The notes under the pieces were generated by a model. The model had not been told where the DNA came from, searched no databases, and worked only from the letters and a program-made list of their open reading frames with translations. Shown one piece after another: positions 1-8,331 of a DNA stretch of 64,000 bases. A program made the position numbers and the translations under genes. The stretch is from NCBI GenBank assembly GCA_031410915.1, contig JANNZY010000044.1:1-64000 (forward strand), in the 5' to 3' direction. Source of the stretch: WLMZ01 sp031410915 (GTDB lineage: Bacteria; Actinomycetota; Acidimicrobiia; Acidimicrobiales; Ilumatobacteraceae). Numbering within the stretch: the first letter of the stretch is position 1; every line of letters starts with the position of its first letter.

Positions 1-3
1 GGC

Positions 4-1167
4 GTGCACGCCGAACATCGCCAGGCCGCAATCGCGTTCATCGTGGTCGCGGCGATCCAGCTCATCGCCGGGGCCGTCGCATTGACGCGCACGGGCAAGC
101 TCGTCATCCTGCTCGGCACCGCTGTCAGTACGGTCTCGATCGGTGGTTGGGTACTCGCCAAGTCGTCGGGCATCGCGTTCATCGACGGCCTCGAAACGGT
201 CGAGCCGGTGCAGCTCGCCGACGGCCTGGCCGCGGCGCTGGCCATCGCCAGCCTCCTGCTGATGCTGATCGCGTCGATGGTGTCCGAAACCACGTCGCCA
301 CGCTGGTCGCTGCGCGTGCCGATGAGCACGGTCGCCATCGGCGTCTTGAGCCTCACCGTGTACGGCATGACTGCGGCGGGCACGCACGTTCACGAAGAAT
401 CCAGCACCGTTGCGGCGGACTCACCCTCCGCTCCGAATGCCGATCTGGCCGGCGCTGTCGCACCGGCCACCACCGTGCAGGACACCGTCGACACATCGGT
501 CGTCGCGTCGACGACGACGAGCACCACCGTCACCGAAACCACGGCTCATTCCCACGAACCGGCCACGGTCGCACCCGTCCCCTACGACCCCAACTTGCCG
601 ATCGACTTGGGTGGGGTCCCGGGCGTGACACCCGAGCAGCAGGCCGCAGCGGAGAACATCATCTCCGTGACGCTGCTGCGGTTGCCACAGTGGGCCGATC
701 CGGCCGTCGCCGAGGCTGCCGGCTTCCGGTCGATCGGCGATGGTGGCACCGGAGTCGAGCACTTCGTCAACGAGGTCAACATGAGCGACGAGGCGACGTT
801 CGACCCGGATCATCCCGAATCACTCGTCTACGACACCACTGCCGGCGGTCGCCGCCTGGTGGCTGCGATGTACATGGTCAAGCGCGGCACGCCACTTGCG
901 GACGTGCCCAACGTCGGCGGTGCGCTGATGCAGTGGCACACCCACGACAACCTCTGTTACAACGCGCAGGGCCACGTCGCCGGCATCACCGACGCCGAGG
1001 GCAACTGCCCAGCGGGATTGATCAAGCCGGTCGAGACGCCGATGATCCACGTCTGGATCGAGCCAAACCCGTGCGGCCCGTTCGCCGCGCTGGAAGGCAT
1101 CGGCGGCGGCCGCATCCCCGACGGCGAAGAGCGCCTGTGCGACACCGCCCACGGCTCGCACGGCTAG
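4..1167 (+). CDS. Four-helix membrane protein with His/Cys-containing C-terminal domain; 5' end may lie outside the window
   Basis: Four hydrophobic segments lie at about residues 8-27, 33-51, 72-93 and 108-125. A Thr/Ser/Val-rich linker (about 150-190) follows, then a C-terminal domain of roughly 190 residues. That domain carries W311-H-T-H-D-N-L-C318 and a later HVWIEPNPCGPF stretch, so a metal-binding or redox role is possible, but I do not recognise the family. The first usable start is GTG at base 4. No in-frame stop is visible upstream, so the true start may precede the window. The stop shares CTAG with the convergent gene on the other strand. The topology suggests the C-terminal domain is extracytoplasmic. 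Coding is secure; function is unknown. Confidence 0.75.
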   Translation: MHAEHRQAAIAFIVVAAIQLIAGAVALTRTGKLVILLGTAVSTVSIGGWVLAKSSGIAFIDGLETVEPVQLADGLAAALAIASLLLMLIASMVSETTSPRWSLRVPMSTVAIGVLSLTVYGMTAAGTHVHEESSTVAADSPSAPNADLAGAVAPATTVQDTVDTSVVASTTTSTTVTETTAHSHEPATVAPVPYDPNLPIDLGGVPGVTPEQQAAAENIISVTLLRLPQWADPAVAEAAGFRSIGDGGTGVEHFVNEVNMSDEATFDPDHPESLVYDTTAGGRRLVAAMYMVKRGTPLADVPNVGGALMQWHTHDNLCYNAQGHVAGITDAEGNCPAGLIKPVETPMIHVWIEPNPCGPFAALEGIGGGRIPDGEERLCDTAHGSHG

Positions 1168-1553
1168 CGCGCTGAACGCGGCGCGATCGTGGCGAGCGCT
1201 CCGCTGATCGCGGTCATCATTCGCTCCGGCGACTTCGCGCACGCGTCGAGATCGTTGCAGCGCAGCAGCACCGAGATCGTGCCGTCGGCGAACTCGGCGG
1301 CGACGATCGGCGTCTCCCCGCCAGTCGCGGCGATGACGCTCGACGGTTGATCGTTGCGGTGGTACGTGTCGAATGGGACGCCGAGCGATGCGCGCGCAGC
1401 GGCCCACTCCGGCCGCGATCGGAACGTTCCGTGCGTGACGTCGCACAACGCGCAGTGTGCCTTGCCCATCGCCCGCAGCGCCGCGTAGCTCAGCTCGCCG
1501 AACACGCTGCCGTCAGAGTTGTAGACCCCGATGATCCGCTGCAGTTCGCTCAC
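1164..1553 (-). CDS. Conserved hypothetical protein with HCxLC-DVTHG motif
   Basis: A protein of 129 residues with a His-Cys-x-x-Cys cluster (H33, C34, C37) followed by DVTHG. It could bind a metal or act in a thiol reaction, but no family can be named with confidence. It starts at GTG 1553. A TACGAT hexamer seven bases upstream on the same strand (1561-1566) suggests a leaderless transcript. Its stop codon overlaps the stop of the convergent membrane protein gene. It is divergent from the GAF-ANTAR gene, with starts about 90 bp apart. Composition and codon use resemble the neighbours. Confidence 0.7.
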   Translation of the reverse strand: MSELQRIIGVYNSDGSVFGELSYAALRAMGKAHCALCDVTHGTFRSRPEWAAARASLGVPFDTYHRNDQPSSVIAATGGETPIVAAEFADGTISVLLRCNDLDACAKSPERMMTAISGALATIAPRSAR

Positions 1554-1560
1554 GTTTGTG

Positions 1561-1566
1561 ATCGTA
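1561..1566 (-). promoter_or_regulatory. Candidate -10 element TACGAT for the 1553 gene
   Basis: TACGAT on the minus strand is followed by seven bases and the GTG start at 1553. This TAnnnT-N6/7-start spacing recurs in the window and fits leaderless transcription. No -35 element is convincing. Confidence 0.4.
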
Positions 1567-1628
1567 GGTCCGTCACGAGCCGAAGTCGACCACCACGTTC
1601 AGCACCTGGGAGCGGACGTGAGGTGCCG

Positions 1629-1634
1629 TATGCT
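1629..1634 (+). promoter_or_regulatory. Candidate -10 element TATGCT for the GAF-ANTAR gene
   Basis: TATGCT lies seven bases before ATG 1642, so transcription would begin at or next to the start codon. This supports ATG 1642 over the in-frame ATG at 1630, which would fall inside the promoter. Confidence 0.45.
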
Positions 1635-1641
1635 TTGCATT

Positions 1642-2376
1642 ATGTCCGCCAACGGGGAGACCGAACTGGCCCTGGCATTCGCCCAGATCGCCCGCCGGCT
1701 GGCCACGCACAGTGACGAGGACAGCCTCTATGGCAGCGTCGTGTCGCTCGCGCTGGAGGTCGTCGACGGCGTCGAGCACGCTGGCGTGTTCGTACTCGAG
1801 GACGGCTGCATCCGCGGACGGGCCGTGTCCGACGAATTCGTCACCGAGATCGACGCGCTGCAGTTGCAGGCTGGTGACGGCCCCTGCCTGGATGCGATGT
1901 TCGACCCGGCGGTCACCTACGTCAGCGCGTCGGATCTGATGATCGCCGTCGAATGGCCGAAGTTCGGGCCGGCCGCCGTGCAGCATGGTCTGCGCAGCGT
2001 GCTGAGCACGCGCCTGTTCGCCGACCGGCCGGTCTCGCTCAACATGTACAGCCGGCTGCCCGGCGCGTTCGGCGCAGTGGACCGCACCAAGGCGTTGATC
2101 CTGGCCAGTCACGCCGGCACGGCGCTGCACGCGGTTACCTCGCAAATGGCGCAGGCCCGAACGAGCGAGAACCTTCGTGCCGGGCTGGAGATGCGCAGCA
2201 TCATCGGCCAGGCCCAGGGCATCTTGATGGAGCGCGAGCGGATCACAGCCGAGCAGGCGTTCGACGTGTTGCGGCGCGCATCGCAGAACCTCAACGTCAA
2301 GTTGCGCGACGTCGCCCTCCAACTCGTCGAGACCGGTTCGGCACCATTGCCAGCCACCTCGTCCGTCGGCGAATGA
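1642..2376 (+). CDS. GAF-ANTAR domain regulator
   Basis: The protein has 244 residues. An N-terminal GAF domain occupies roughly residues 10-160, and a C-terminal ANTAR domain roughly 174-230. The ANTAR segment shows the family pattern: GQAQGILMERE, then a conserved Ala/Phe helix, then NLNVKLRDVA. ANTAR proteins bind RNA hairpins and act as transcription antiterminators; the GAF domain usually senses a ligand or redox state. There is no receiver domain or Asp phospho-acceptor. A STAS gene and a diguanylate cyclase gene follow on the same strand, which suggests a signalling block. The start is ATG 1642, placed by the -10 element; an SD-like AGGTG lies before ATG 1630, so that start stays possible. 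Confidence 0.9.
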   Translation: MSANGETELALAFAQIARRLATHSDEDSLYGSVVSLALEVVDGVEHAGVFVLEDGCIRGRAVSDEFVTEIDALQLQAGDGPCLDAMFDPAVTYVSASDLMIAVEWPKFGPAAVQHGLRSVLSTRLFADRPVSLNMYSRLPGAFGAVDRTKALILASHAGTALHAVTSQMAQARTSENLRAGLEMRSIIGQAQGILMERERITAEQAFDVLRRASQNLNVKLRDVALQLVETGSAPLPATSSVGE

Positions 2377-2485
2377 CGCCGACGTTTGCGCGCCTGTCCC
2401 GGCCGTCATCCGGCTAGATTTGAAATGCCTTCTACAGCGAGGGCTTCCAGATGCATCTCGATCCAGCAGGGAGCCAGTCGCTGTC

Positions 2486-2812
2486 GTGTTGTCCGAACCT
2501 TCTCCCTTCGCCGTCACGGTGGCGCCCGTGGCCAGCTCGACGGTCATCACCGTCGCCGGCGAACTTGACATCGCGACCGGGCCGTTGGTCGGCGCAATGA
2601 TCGATGCCCTGACCGCGCTGGCTCCGACAGAGGTCATCTTCGACATGTCACGTCTCGACTTCGTCGATGCCGGAGGCCTGCGTTTCGTGCACATTGCTGC
2701 GCTCGACGCCCGTATCGCCGGCCGGCAGGTGCGCATCCGCCATGTCTCTGCGCGCCTGCAGTTCATGCTGCGTGTCACCGGCCTCGATCAGATCGCCACG
2801 ATCGAGCTGTGA
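2486..2812 (+). CDS. STAS-domain anti-sigma-factor antagonist-like protein
   Basis: A single STAS domain of about 108 residues. The core reads ITVAGELDIATGP and then FDMSRLDFVDAGGLR. STAS antagonists normally present a phosphorylatable Ser in Asp-Ser-x-Gly-Leu; here the equivalent residue is Ala (DAGGL), so kinase control at that site looks lost. I chose GTG 2486 because the STAS fold begins just after it and GGGAG lies about 12 bases upstream; the frame is open back to TTG 2420. Its TGA overlaps the GTG of the next gene (GTGA, 2809-2812), so it is translationally coupled to the diguanylate cyclase. It may be a constitutive antagonist or a partner-binding module. Confidence 0.85.
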   Translation: MLSEPSPFAVTVAPVASSTVITVAGELDIATGPLVGAMIDALTALAPTEVIFDMSRLDFVDAGGLRFVHIAALDARIAGRQVRIRHVSARLQFMLRVTGLDQIATIEL

Positions 2813-4203
2813 CCTGCGAGAACAATTGCTCAAGCAGAACCGCCATTGCTCCGAAAACCACATCGATGAACAGCGCGGCACTCCGAGCCTTCAACAGCTT
2901 CAACCGGCAAGAAGGCCAATGCTCGCTGCTCCTCGACGAGAACTTCGACATCGTCTGGCACAGTGACTCGATGACAACCCTCCTTGGTTGGGAGACCACG
3001 GTGGGGCGCAACGCGACCGAGTTCGTGCATCCCGACGACCTGGAGATCGCCCTGCAGACGATGCTGCAGGTCAACGAGGACCAACTCGACCACAATCGGA
3101 TCAGTGCGACCTATGTGCCGGAGTCGGCCGACATCCGGGTGATCGACACCGACGGCGTGTGGCACACGTTCGAGGCGACGACGTACAACCACCTCGAGGA
3201 TCCCGAGGTCGGCGGCGTGCTGTGCATCTGCAAGCTCGTTCGCGACCGCTCCGACGTCGCCCGCTCGATCCACCTGCTCGGCACCGGCGCCGATGTGGAC
3301 ACCGTGCTGCCGGTCGTCAGTCGCCTCGCCGAGCGCTCGCTCGGCAGCGGTACCCGCACCGCGATCGCCTGGCGCCATGGTGAGAACCAGCGCATCGTCA
3401 CCGCGATCGACGAGCCCGCCATCGACTCCCGTCTCGCCGACGCGGCCAAGTTGGTCTGGTCACTCGGCCTCACCGGGCCGACCGTCATCACCGATCTCGA
3501 CGATCCGCGCCTCGATGACGTCGGCAGGGTGGCTCGCGAGCACGGGTTCGTCGCTGCGTTCCTGGTGCCGATCGAGGCCCCGTCCGGACCGGACATCATC
3601 GGCGCGATGGTCGCCTGGGGAGTCACCACCGTCGACCTGCAGGTGTACTCGCAGTCGCCGATCCACGTCGCACTGCGCCTGGCTGCACTCGCCATTGCCG
3701 ACAGCCGCACCAAGCGCACGCTGCGCTGGGCCGCTGACCACGACCCGCTGACCGGGCTGGTGAACCGCGCAGAGTTCGCCCGCCGCTTGGACACGATGTC
3801 CGGCAACGACATCGTGCTGCTCTACATCGATCTCGACGACTTCAAGCCGATCAACGACCTGTACGGCCACCCGACGGGCGACATCGTGCTGATCGAGGTC
3901 GGCCGGCGCATCGCCGGTGTCATCGGGACGAACGACTTCGTCGGCAGGCTCGGCGGCGACGAGTTCGCCGTCGTGTGTGCCGGTACGAACGATCCGCTGC
4001 ATGGACGAGATGTGGCGGATCAGATCGTGGCCGCGATCCGCAAGCCGATCTTCGCCAACGGCGTCGGCTTGCGGGTCGGTGCCTCGGTGGGGGTTGCCGT
4101 CGGTGCACACCCGCTGATCCCGGCGGTGCTGGTCCAGCGCGCCGACGAGGCGCTCTACCTGGCCAAGAACTCGGGCAAGAACACGGTCTGCCTCGCCGGC
4201 TGA
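2809..4203 (+). CDS. PAS-GAF-GGDEF diguanylate cyclase
   Basis: A protein of 464 residues with a PAS domain (about 35-145), a GAF-like domain (about 155-300) and a C-terminal GGDEF domain (about 310-464). The signature GGDEF is intact at residues 382-386, preceded by DHDPLTGLVNR and followed by ADEALYLAKNSGKN. It should make cyclic di-GMP from two GTP. The inhibitory RxxD site upstream of GGDEF reads GTND, so product inhibition through the canonical I-site is unlikely. There is no transmembrane segment, so it is probably cytosolic. The GTG start overlaps the STAS stop; ATG 2866 is a weaker alternative. Coupling to the STAS gene suggests the two proteins act together. Confidence 0.93.
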   Translation: MTCENNCSSRTAIAPKTTSMNSAALRAFNSFNRQEGQCSLLLDENFDIVWHSDSMTTLLGWETTVGRNATEFVHPDDLEIALQTMLQVNEDQLDHNRISATYVPESADIRVIDTDGVWHTFEATTYNHLEDPEVGGVLCICKLVRDRSDVARSIHLLGTGADVDTVLPVVSRLAERSLGSGTRTAIAWRHGENQRIVTAIDEPAIDSRLADAAKLVWSLGLTGPTVITDLDDPRLDDVGRVAREHGFVAAFLVPIEAPSGPDIIGAMVAWGVTTVDLQVYSQSPIHVALRLAALAIADSRTKRTLRWAADHDPLTGLVNRAEFARRLDTMSGNDIVLLYIDLDDFKPINDLYGHPTGDIVLIEVGRRIAGVIGTNDFVGRLGGDEFAVVCAGTNDPLHGRDVADQIVAAIRKPIFANGVGLRVGASVGVAVGAHPLIPAVLVQRADEALYLAKNSGKNTVCLAG

Positions 4204-4209
4204 GGCTTC

Positions 4210-4215
4210 TAGCAT
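4210..4215 (+). promoter_or_regulatory. Candidate -10 element TAGCAT for the HD-domain gene
   Basis: TAGCAT is followed by seven bases and GTG 4223, the recurring leaderless spacing. It lies just after the diguanylate cyclase stop, so the HD gene may have its own promoter. Confidence 0.4.
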
Positions 4216-4222
4216 CGGCGGC

Positions 4223-4840
4223 GTGAGTCGCGCCGACGAAGAGATCCGGGCTGCGTGGCGTTCCATCGCCGGCGATAGTCACGACCACGTCGCTCGGGAG
4301 CTGCTGCAGCGACACGCCGAGCCGCACCGCCGCTACCACACCGCCGAGCATGTGATGTGGGTGCTGCGCCACATCCGTGAGCTGACCACCGATCCCGACC
4401 CGGTCGTGATCGCCGCGGCGCTGTTCCACGATGTCGTGTACGACCCGCGCTCGGCCACGAACGAGGCCGACAGCGCCGTCCTCGCCGTCGACCGGCTGCG
4501 CCCGCTCGGCTGGAGCGAGGCGCGATTGGACTCGGTCGTCGCGTTGATCGAGGCAACGGCAGGGCACGTAGCAACGGACGCCGCGACCGCAGTGTTGCTC
4601 GATGCAGACCTCGCCATCCTCGGCGGCCGGCCCGACGACTACGCCGCGTACGTGGCCGGTGTCCGCTACGAATACGGGCACGTGCCCGACGAGCAGTGGC
4701 GTGTGGGTCGAGCCGCCATGCTCCGCGCCTTCTTCGATCGGCCACGCATCTATGCGACCGCGACGATGTTCGAGGCGCGCGAGGCGCAGGCCCGACGCAA
4801 CCTCGCCGACGAGATCAGGGCGCTGACCGCGATGGCGTGA
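4223..4840 (+). CDS. HD-superfamily metal-dependent phosphohydrolase
   Basis: This 205-residue protein resembles the COG4339 group of predicted HD phosphohydrolases. Visible metal ligands are YHTAEH (H39, H43), the HD doublet at 69-70 (FHDVVYDP), and a later conserved LLDADLAILG. Family members are thought to hydrolyse phosphomonoesters or nucleotides, but substrates are poorly known. No extra domains or membrane segments are present. It sits 19 bp after the diguanylate cyclase on the same strand. The HD signature here is not the HD-GYP type, so a c-di-GMP phosphodiesterase role is not supported. Confidence 0.88.
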   Translation: MSRADEEIRAAWRSIAGDSHDHVARELLQRHAEPHRRYHTAEHVMWVLRHIRELTTDPDPVVIAAALFHDVVYDPRSATNEADSAVLAVDRLRPLGWSEARLDSVVALIEATAGHVATDAATAVLLDADLAILGGRPDDYAAYVAGVRYEYGHVPDEQWRVGRAAMLRAFFDRPRIYATATMFEAREAQARRNLADEIRALTAMA

Positions 4841-4854
4841 TTTCGCCGTGGCGA

Positions 4855-4860
4855 TACTGT
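4855..4860 (+). promoter_or_regulatory. Candidate -10 element TACTGT for the Ldh-family gene
   Basis: TACTGT is followed by six bases and ATG 4867. The spacing favours this ATG over longer in-frame starts that would overlap the HD gene. Confidence 0.4.
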
Positions 4861-4866
4861 CGACGA

Positions 4867-5892
4867 ATGGCCGATCCGAGCACCATCCTCACCCTCGACG
4901 ACGTGGAGGCGCTGAGCCGGCGCATGCTGGTGGCGTCGGGCGCGTCCGCATCGCAGGCCGGTGCGACGGCGCGCAGCATCCGTGACGCCGAGGCCGATGG
5001 CATCCGCAACGTGGGCCTCGCCTACCTACCGACCTACTGCAACCATGTTGCCTGCGGCAAGGTCGACGGCCACGCGGTGCCCGTCGTGTCGCAACCGCGA
5101 GCGGCGACCGTGGTCGTCGATGCTCGCCACGGCTTCTGCCATCCGGCCTTCGAGGCCGGCTACCAGCCGTTCGTCGGCGCAACACGCGCGTGCGGCATCG
5201 GGGTGCTCGCGATCACGCACTCGTACTCGGCGGGCGTGCTCGGCTGGTTCGTGGAGCGGCTCGCCCGCGACGGTCTCGTCGCGCTGATGTTCGCGAACTC
5301 GCCGTCGCTGATGGCGCCCGCCGGTGGCATCCGGCCGTTCTTCGGAACGAACCCGATCGCCTGGGCCGCACCACGCTCGTCCGGCGATCCGATCGTGGCC
5401 GACCTGTCGTCGTCCGCTGTCGCATGGGTGAACGTGAAGGCTGCCGCCGACGCCGGCGAGTCGATCCCTCTCGGCTGGGCGATCGATGCCGACGGCAACC
5501 CGACCACCAACGCACAGGCCGCGCTGGCCGGCGCGATGGCACCGGCAGGAGCGCACAAGGGGTCGGCACTCGCACTGCTCGTCGACATCATGTCAGGAGG
5601 TGTCGCCGGCTCGAACTTCTCGTTCGAGGCCTCCGGCTTCGGGGGCAACGATGGCGGGCCGCCCGATGTTGGCCAGGTCGTGATCGCGATCGATTCGACG
5701 GCCACCATGGGCTCGGGATTCGCCGACAGGATCGAGACCGACCTCGTCGCACTCGACGCCGAGCCGGGCGCACGTCTGCCTGGTCAGCGCCGCATCGACC
5801 ATCGCGTCGTGGCCGCCCGCGACGGTGTCGAAGTGCCAGCCAGCCTGATGGCGTCGCTCGCCTCGTATGCCGAGCACGGGCCGCCCAGGTAG
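4867..5892 (+). CDS. Malate/L-lactate/ureidoglycolate dehydrogenase family oxidoreductase (Ldh_2)
   Basis: The 341-residue protein matches the COG2055 family, NAD(P)-dependent enzymes that interconvert 2-hydroxy and 2-oxo acids and, in some members, reduce cyclic imines. Family features visible are the N-terminal helical region with DGIRNVGLAYLP, ITHSYSAG, the FGTNPIAWAAP segment and the AHKGSALALLVDIMSGG region. The fold is not a Rossmann fold, so no GxGxxG is expected. The substrate cannot be set from sequence. ATG 4867 gives the normal family length. It ends 34 bp from the convergent DUF1206 gene. Confidence 0.9.
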   Translation: MADPSTILTLDDVEALSRRMLVASGASASQAGATARSIRDAEADGIRNVGLAYLPTYCNHVACGKVDGHAVPVVSQPRAATVVVDARHGFCHPAFEAGYQPFVGATRACGIGVLAITHSYSAGVLGWFVERLARDGLVALMFANSPSLMAPAGGIRPFFGTNPIAWAAPRSSGDPIVADLSSSAVAWVNVKAAADAGESIPLGWAIDADGNPTTNAQAALAGAMAPAGAHKGSALALLVDIMSGGVAGSNFSFEASGFGGNDGGPPDVGQVVIAIDSTATMGSGFADRIETDLVALDAEPGARLPGQRRIDHRVVAARDGVEVPASLMASLASYAEHGPPR

Positions 5893-5926
5893 TCCGGAGC
5901 CGCCCGCAGATCCCGCTGGGCACGGG

Positions 5927-6808
5927 TCAGGGAGCCTGCAACCGCCGGCGGTTGAAAGTGACGAGGCAGAACAGGCCGTAGGCCACGAATCCGATGCCGA
6001 TGATTGCGATCACGACCAAACCCCACGTCGAGTCGGCCAGGCGCCGCAGCGCGCCGTCGAGCCCGGTTGCCTCGTTCGCGTTGTAGTCGATGGCTGCACG
6101 GAGCAGGAAGAAGCCGACGAGCGCGATGCCGATGCCGCGACCGAACTCGCCGACCGCCCCGAGACGCCGCGTCCAGAGAGCACGCTCTGGGCTCATGCCG
6201 GACATGTCCAGCTCGTCGTCGACGTCGACCTTGACGCCCTTCACCATTCGATAGATGCCGGCACCGATCGCGGCGAGGCCGGCGATTGCGACAAGGGCGC
6301 GCCCGAATCCACTGTCCATCAGATCGTTCGTGAGCCCGGTTGCCTGCGCGTTGCCGTCGTCGGTCGGCTTGCTCTGCGCGAGCGAGATCGCCGTCACACC
6401 GAGGGAGCCGTAGATGACAGCGCTGACGACGAACCCGATGCGGTGCACGATCGCCTTGGTGTCACTGCCGCCGGGAAGCGCAGCCGACACGAGTCGCCAG
6501 ATGGCGTAGAGAAACAACCCGAACGCCAGGAGCCACAGCATGAGCGGGCCAGCACTCATCTCGGCCACCTTGCGCAAGGCGCCGGTCGGGCTGGCCTCAC
6601 CCTCAGTGCCGGTCGCCGTGTCGGACCAACCCGACGCGGCGAGCGCGATCGTCAGGGCGAGCACGCCGGCGATGACGTAGACGATCCCCTTGGCGAACCA
6701 TCCGAGCCGGCCGAACTTGACCAAGCCGGGGTGCTCGGCGGCCAGGCGACCTGTTGGGTTGGACGGACGGTGGCCGGATTTGTGGCGGAGGCCGAGGGTT
6801 GACGACAT
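5927..6808 (-). CDS. DUF1206 membrane protein
   Basis: This predicted integral membrane protein has six hydrophobic segments arranged as three repeated two-helix units, the pattern of DUF1206. Each unit begins with a phrase such as GRLGWFAKGIVYVIAG and ends in a Gly-rich helix. The role of DUF1206 is unknown; it is common in actinobacteria. I chose ATG 6808. The open frame extends to TTG 6838, but that adds ten residues unlike the domain. About 293 residues. It is convergent with the Ldh_2 gene and transcribed the same way as the upstream oxidoreductase, about 70 bp from it. Confidence 0.87.
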   Translation of the reverse strand: MSSTLGLRHKSGHRPSNPTGRLAAEHPGLVKFGRLGWFAKGIVYVIAGVLALTIALAASGWSDTATGTEGEASPTGALRKVAEMSAGPLMLWLLAFGLFLYAIWRLVSAALPGGSDTKAIVHRIGFVVSAVIYGSLGVTAISLAQSKPTDDGNAQATGLTNDLMDSGFGRALVAIAGLAAIGAGIYRMVKGVKVDVDDELDMSGMSPERALWTRRLGAVGEFGRGIGIALVGFFLLRAAIDYNANEATGLDGALRRLADSTWGLVVIAIIGIGFVAYGLFCLVTFNRRRLQAP

Positions 6809-6877
6809 GTTCGCGGAAGTACCCCATTGGGGCGCCAATGAAACCCGGGCTCCGGGCCGCGTCGGGCCTGTCCCGGG

Positions 6878-8272
6878 TCAGCGGGCGAGGGCAGTGAGGA
6901 CCGACGCGGCGGCTTGCCAGCCACACATGCCATGCACCCCGGGGCCGGGCGGGGTGGACTGCGAGCAGATCCAGACTCCGTCCGTCTGCGTGCGGTACGG
7001 GTCGCGGGTCAGGCGGGGGCGGGCGAGGAGCTGCCACGGGGTGATCGCGCCACCGGCGATGTCGCCACCGATGTAGCACTCGTTGTACGCCTGGAACATC
7101 GCGGGGGTCGTGACCTGGGCGTGGATGAGGAGGTCACGCCAGCCCGGCGCGAACCGATCGAGTTGGTTGTGGATGCCGTCGGTGGCACGTTGGTCGGTGC
7201 AGCCGTTCGGCACGTGGCGGTAGGCCCAGACGACGTGTTGGCCCTCGGGTGACCGCGATGGGTCGGCGACGGACGGTTGCGCGACCAGCACGTAGGGCCG
7301 ATCCGGCAATCCGCCCCGGGCAGTCGTGCGCTCGGCTGCGGCGACCTTGGCGAAGTCGCCACCCAGGTGCACCGTGCCCGCAGCGCAGCACGCCGCCGCA
7401 GTCCACGGCAGCCGTGCGGACAGCAGCAGGTCGAGCTTCCATGCGCCCTCGCCGTGCCGCCATCGAGGCGGGACACGACCGGTCAACGACGCCACCTGTC
7501 CCGGGGTGAGGTCCATCACGACGGCGCGTGCCTGGGGCAGTTGCTCGATCGACGTGATCCGGCGATCGCACTCGATGGTTGCACCGTGAGCTGTTGCCGC
7601 GGCGGCGAGGGCATCGACGATCGATTGGCTACCGCCGGCCGCGAACGGCATGCCGGCGCTGTGCGCCGATGCAACGAGCACGAGTGCGATTGCTGTGGTC
7701 ATCGGCACCCCGAGCGACGACGTCGAGTGCGCAGCGAGTCCGCCGAACAAGCCACGGGCATCGCGTCCACGGAACCATCGCGAGGCGAGCGACGCGGGAA
7801 GCCCGGCACGGACGCCGAAGCGGGCCATGACGAGCGGGTGGCGGGCCAGCGACTGCGGGATCGGGCCGAACACGACGTCACGCAACTCGGGCCAGTCGGC
7901 CACGATGCCGCCGACGGCGCGCCGCCAACGGTCTCCGTCGGAACCGAGCCCGGCACACGTCGCGTCCAGATCACGGTGCAGCACCGCTGCCTCGCCGTCG
8001 TCGAACGGATGCGCCACAGCCAGCGGCGGGTGCACCCAGCGCAACCCGTGCGCGCCGAGATCCAGGCCCTCGAACGCAGGTGACGTCGCCCCCAGCGGGT
8101 GCACCGCGGAGCACACGTCGTACACCGCGCCGTTGGCGAGCGGCTTCGTACGCGCTCCTCCCCCGACGGTTGCCGCGGCCTCGAACACGGCAACGCTCAA
8201 TCCGGCCCGGGCCAGCCGAGCGGCGGCGGTCAGCCCGTTCGGGCCGGCACCTACGACCACCACGTCGAGCAT
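6878..8272 (-). CDS. Phytoene-desaturase-like NAD(P)/FAD-dependent oxidoreductase
   Basis: The COG1233-type flavoprotein (464 residues) opens with a dinucleotide-binding motif, VVVGAGPNGLTAA, followed by FEAAATVGGGART. The C-terminus carries the second FAD-contact motif, PGPGVHGMCGWQAAASVL. Carotenoid desaturases and many uncharacterised amine-oxidase-like enzymes share this layout. No carotenoid genes are nearby, so a desaturase role is not supported and the substrate is open. I chose ATG 8272 because a TAGCGT -10 element sits seven bases upstream; the frame also allows a start at 8281. It is divergent from the GNAT/ACS-like gene. Confidence 0.88.
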   Translation of the reverse strand: MLDVVVVGAGPNGLTAAARLARAGLSVAVFEAAATVGGGARTKPLANGAVYDVCSAVHPLGATSPAFEGLDLGAHGLRWVHPPLAVAHPFDDGEAAVLHRDLDATCAGLGSDGDRWRRAVGGIVADWPELRDVVFGPIPQSLARHPLVMARFGVRAGLPASLASRWFRGRDARGLFGGLAAHSTSSLGVPMTTAIALVLVASAHSAGMPFAAGGSQSIVDALAAAATAHGATIECDRRITSIEQLPQARAVVMDLTPGQVASLTGRVPPRWRHGEGAWKLDLLLSARLPWTAAACCAAGTVHLGGDFAKVAAAERTTARGGLPDRPYVLVAQPSVADPSRSPEGQHVVWAYRHVPNGCTDQRATDGIHNQLDRFAPGWRDLLIHAQVTTPAMFQAYNECYIGGDIAGGAITPWQLLARPRLTRDPYRTQTDGVWICSQSTPPGPGVHGMCGWQAAASVLTALAR

Positions 8273-8279
8273 GCGCCGC

Positions 8280-8285
8280 ACGCTA
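8280..8285 (-). promoter_or_regulatory. Candidate -10 element TAGCGT for the COG1233 oxidoreductase
   Basis: TAGCGT on the minus strand is followed by seven bases and ATG 8272. The divergent plus-strand -10 lies about 35 bp away. Confidence 0.4.
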
Positions 8286-8319
8286 CCGGCGTCGGGCGAA
8301 CTGCGGGCCGTGCTTCTGC

Positions 8320-8325
8320 CATGCT
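8320..8325 (+). promoter_or_regulatory. Candidate -10 element CATGCT for the GNAT/ACS-like gene
   Basis: CATGCT is followed by six bases and ATG 8332, matching the leaderless spacing except for C at the first base. Confidence 0.3.
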
Positions 8326-8331
8326 GAGCGG

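Noticed and set aside
2376..2425. A stem-loop (CCGG...CCGG) between the ANTAR and STAS genes as an ANTAR target hairpin
   Set aside because: The arms are only four bases and the paired hexaloop hairpins that ANTAR proteins bind are not visible.
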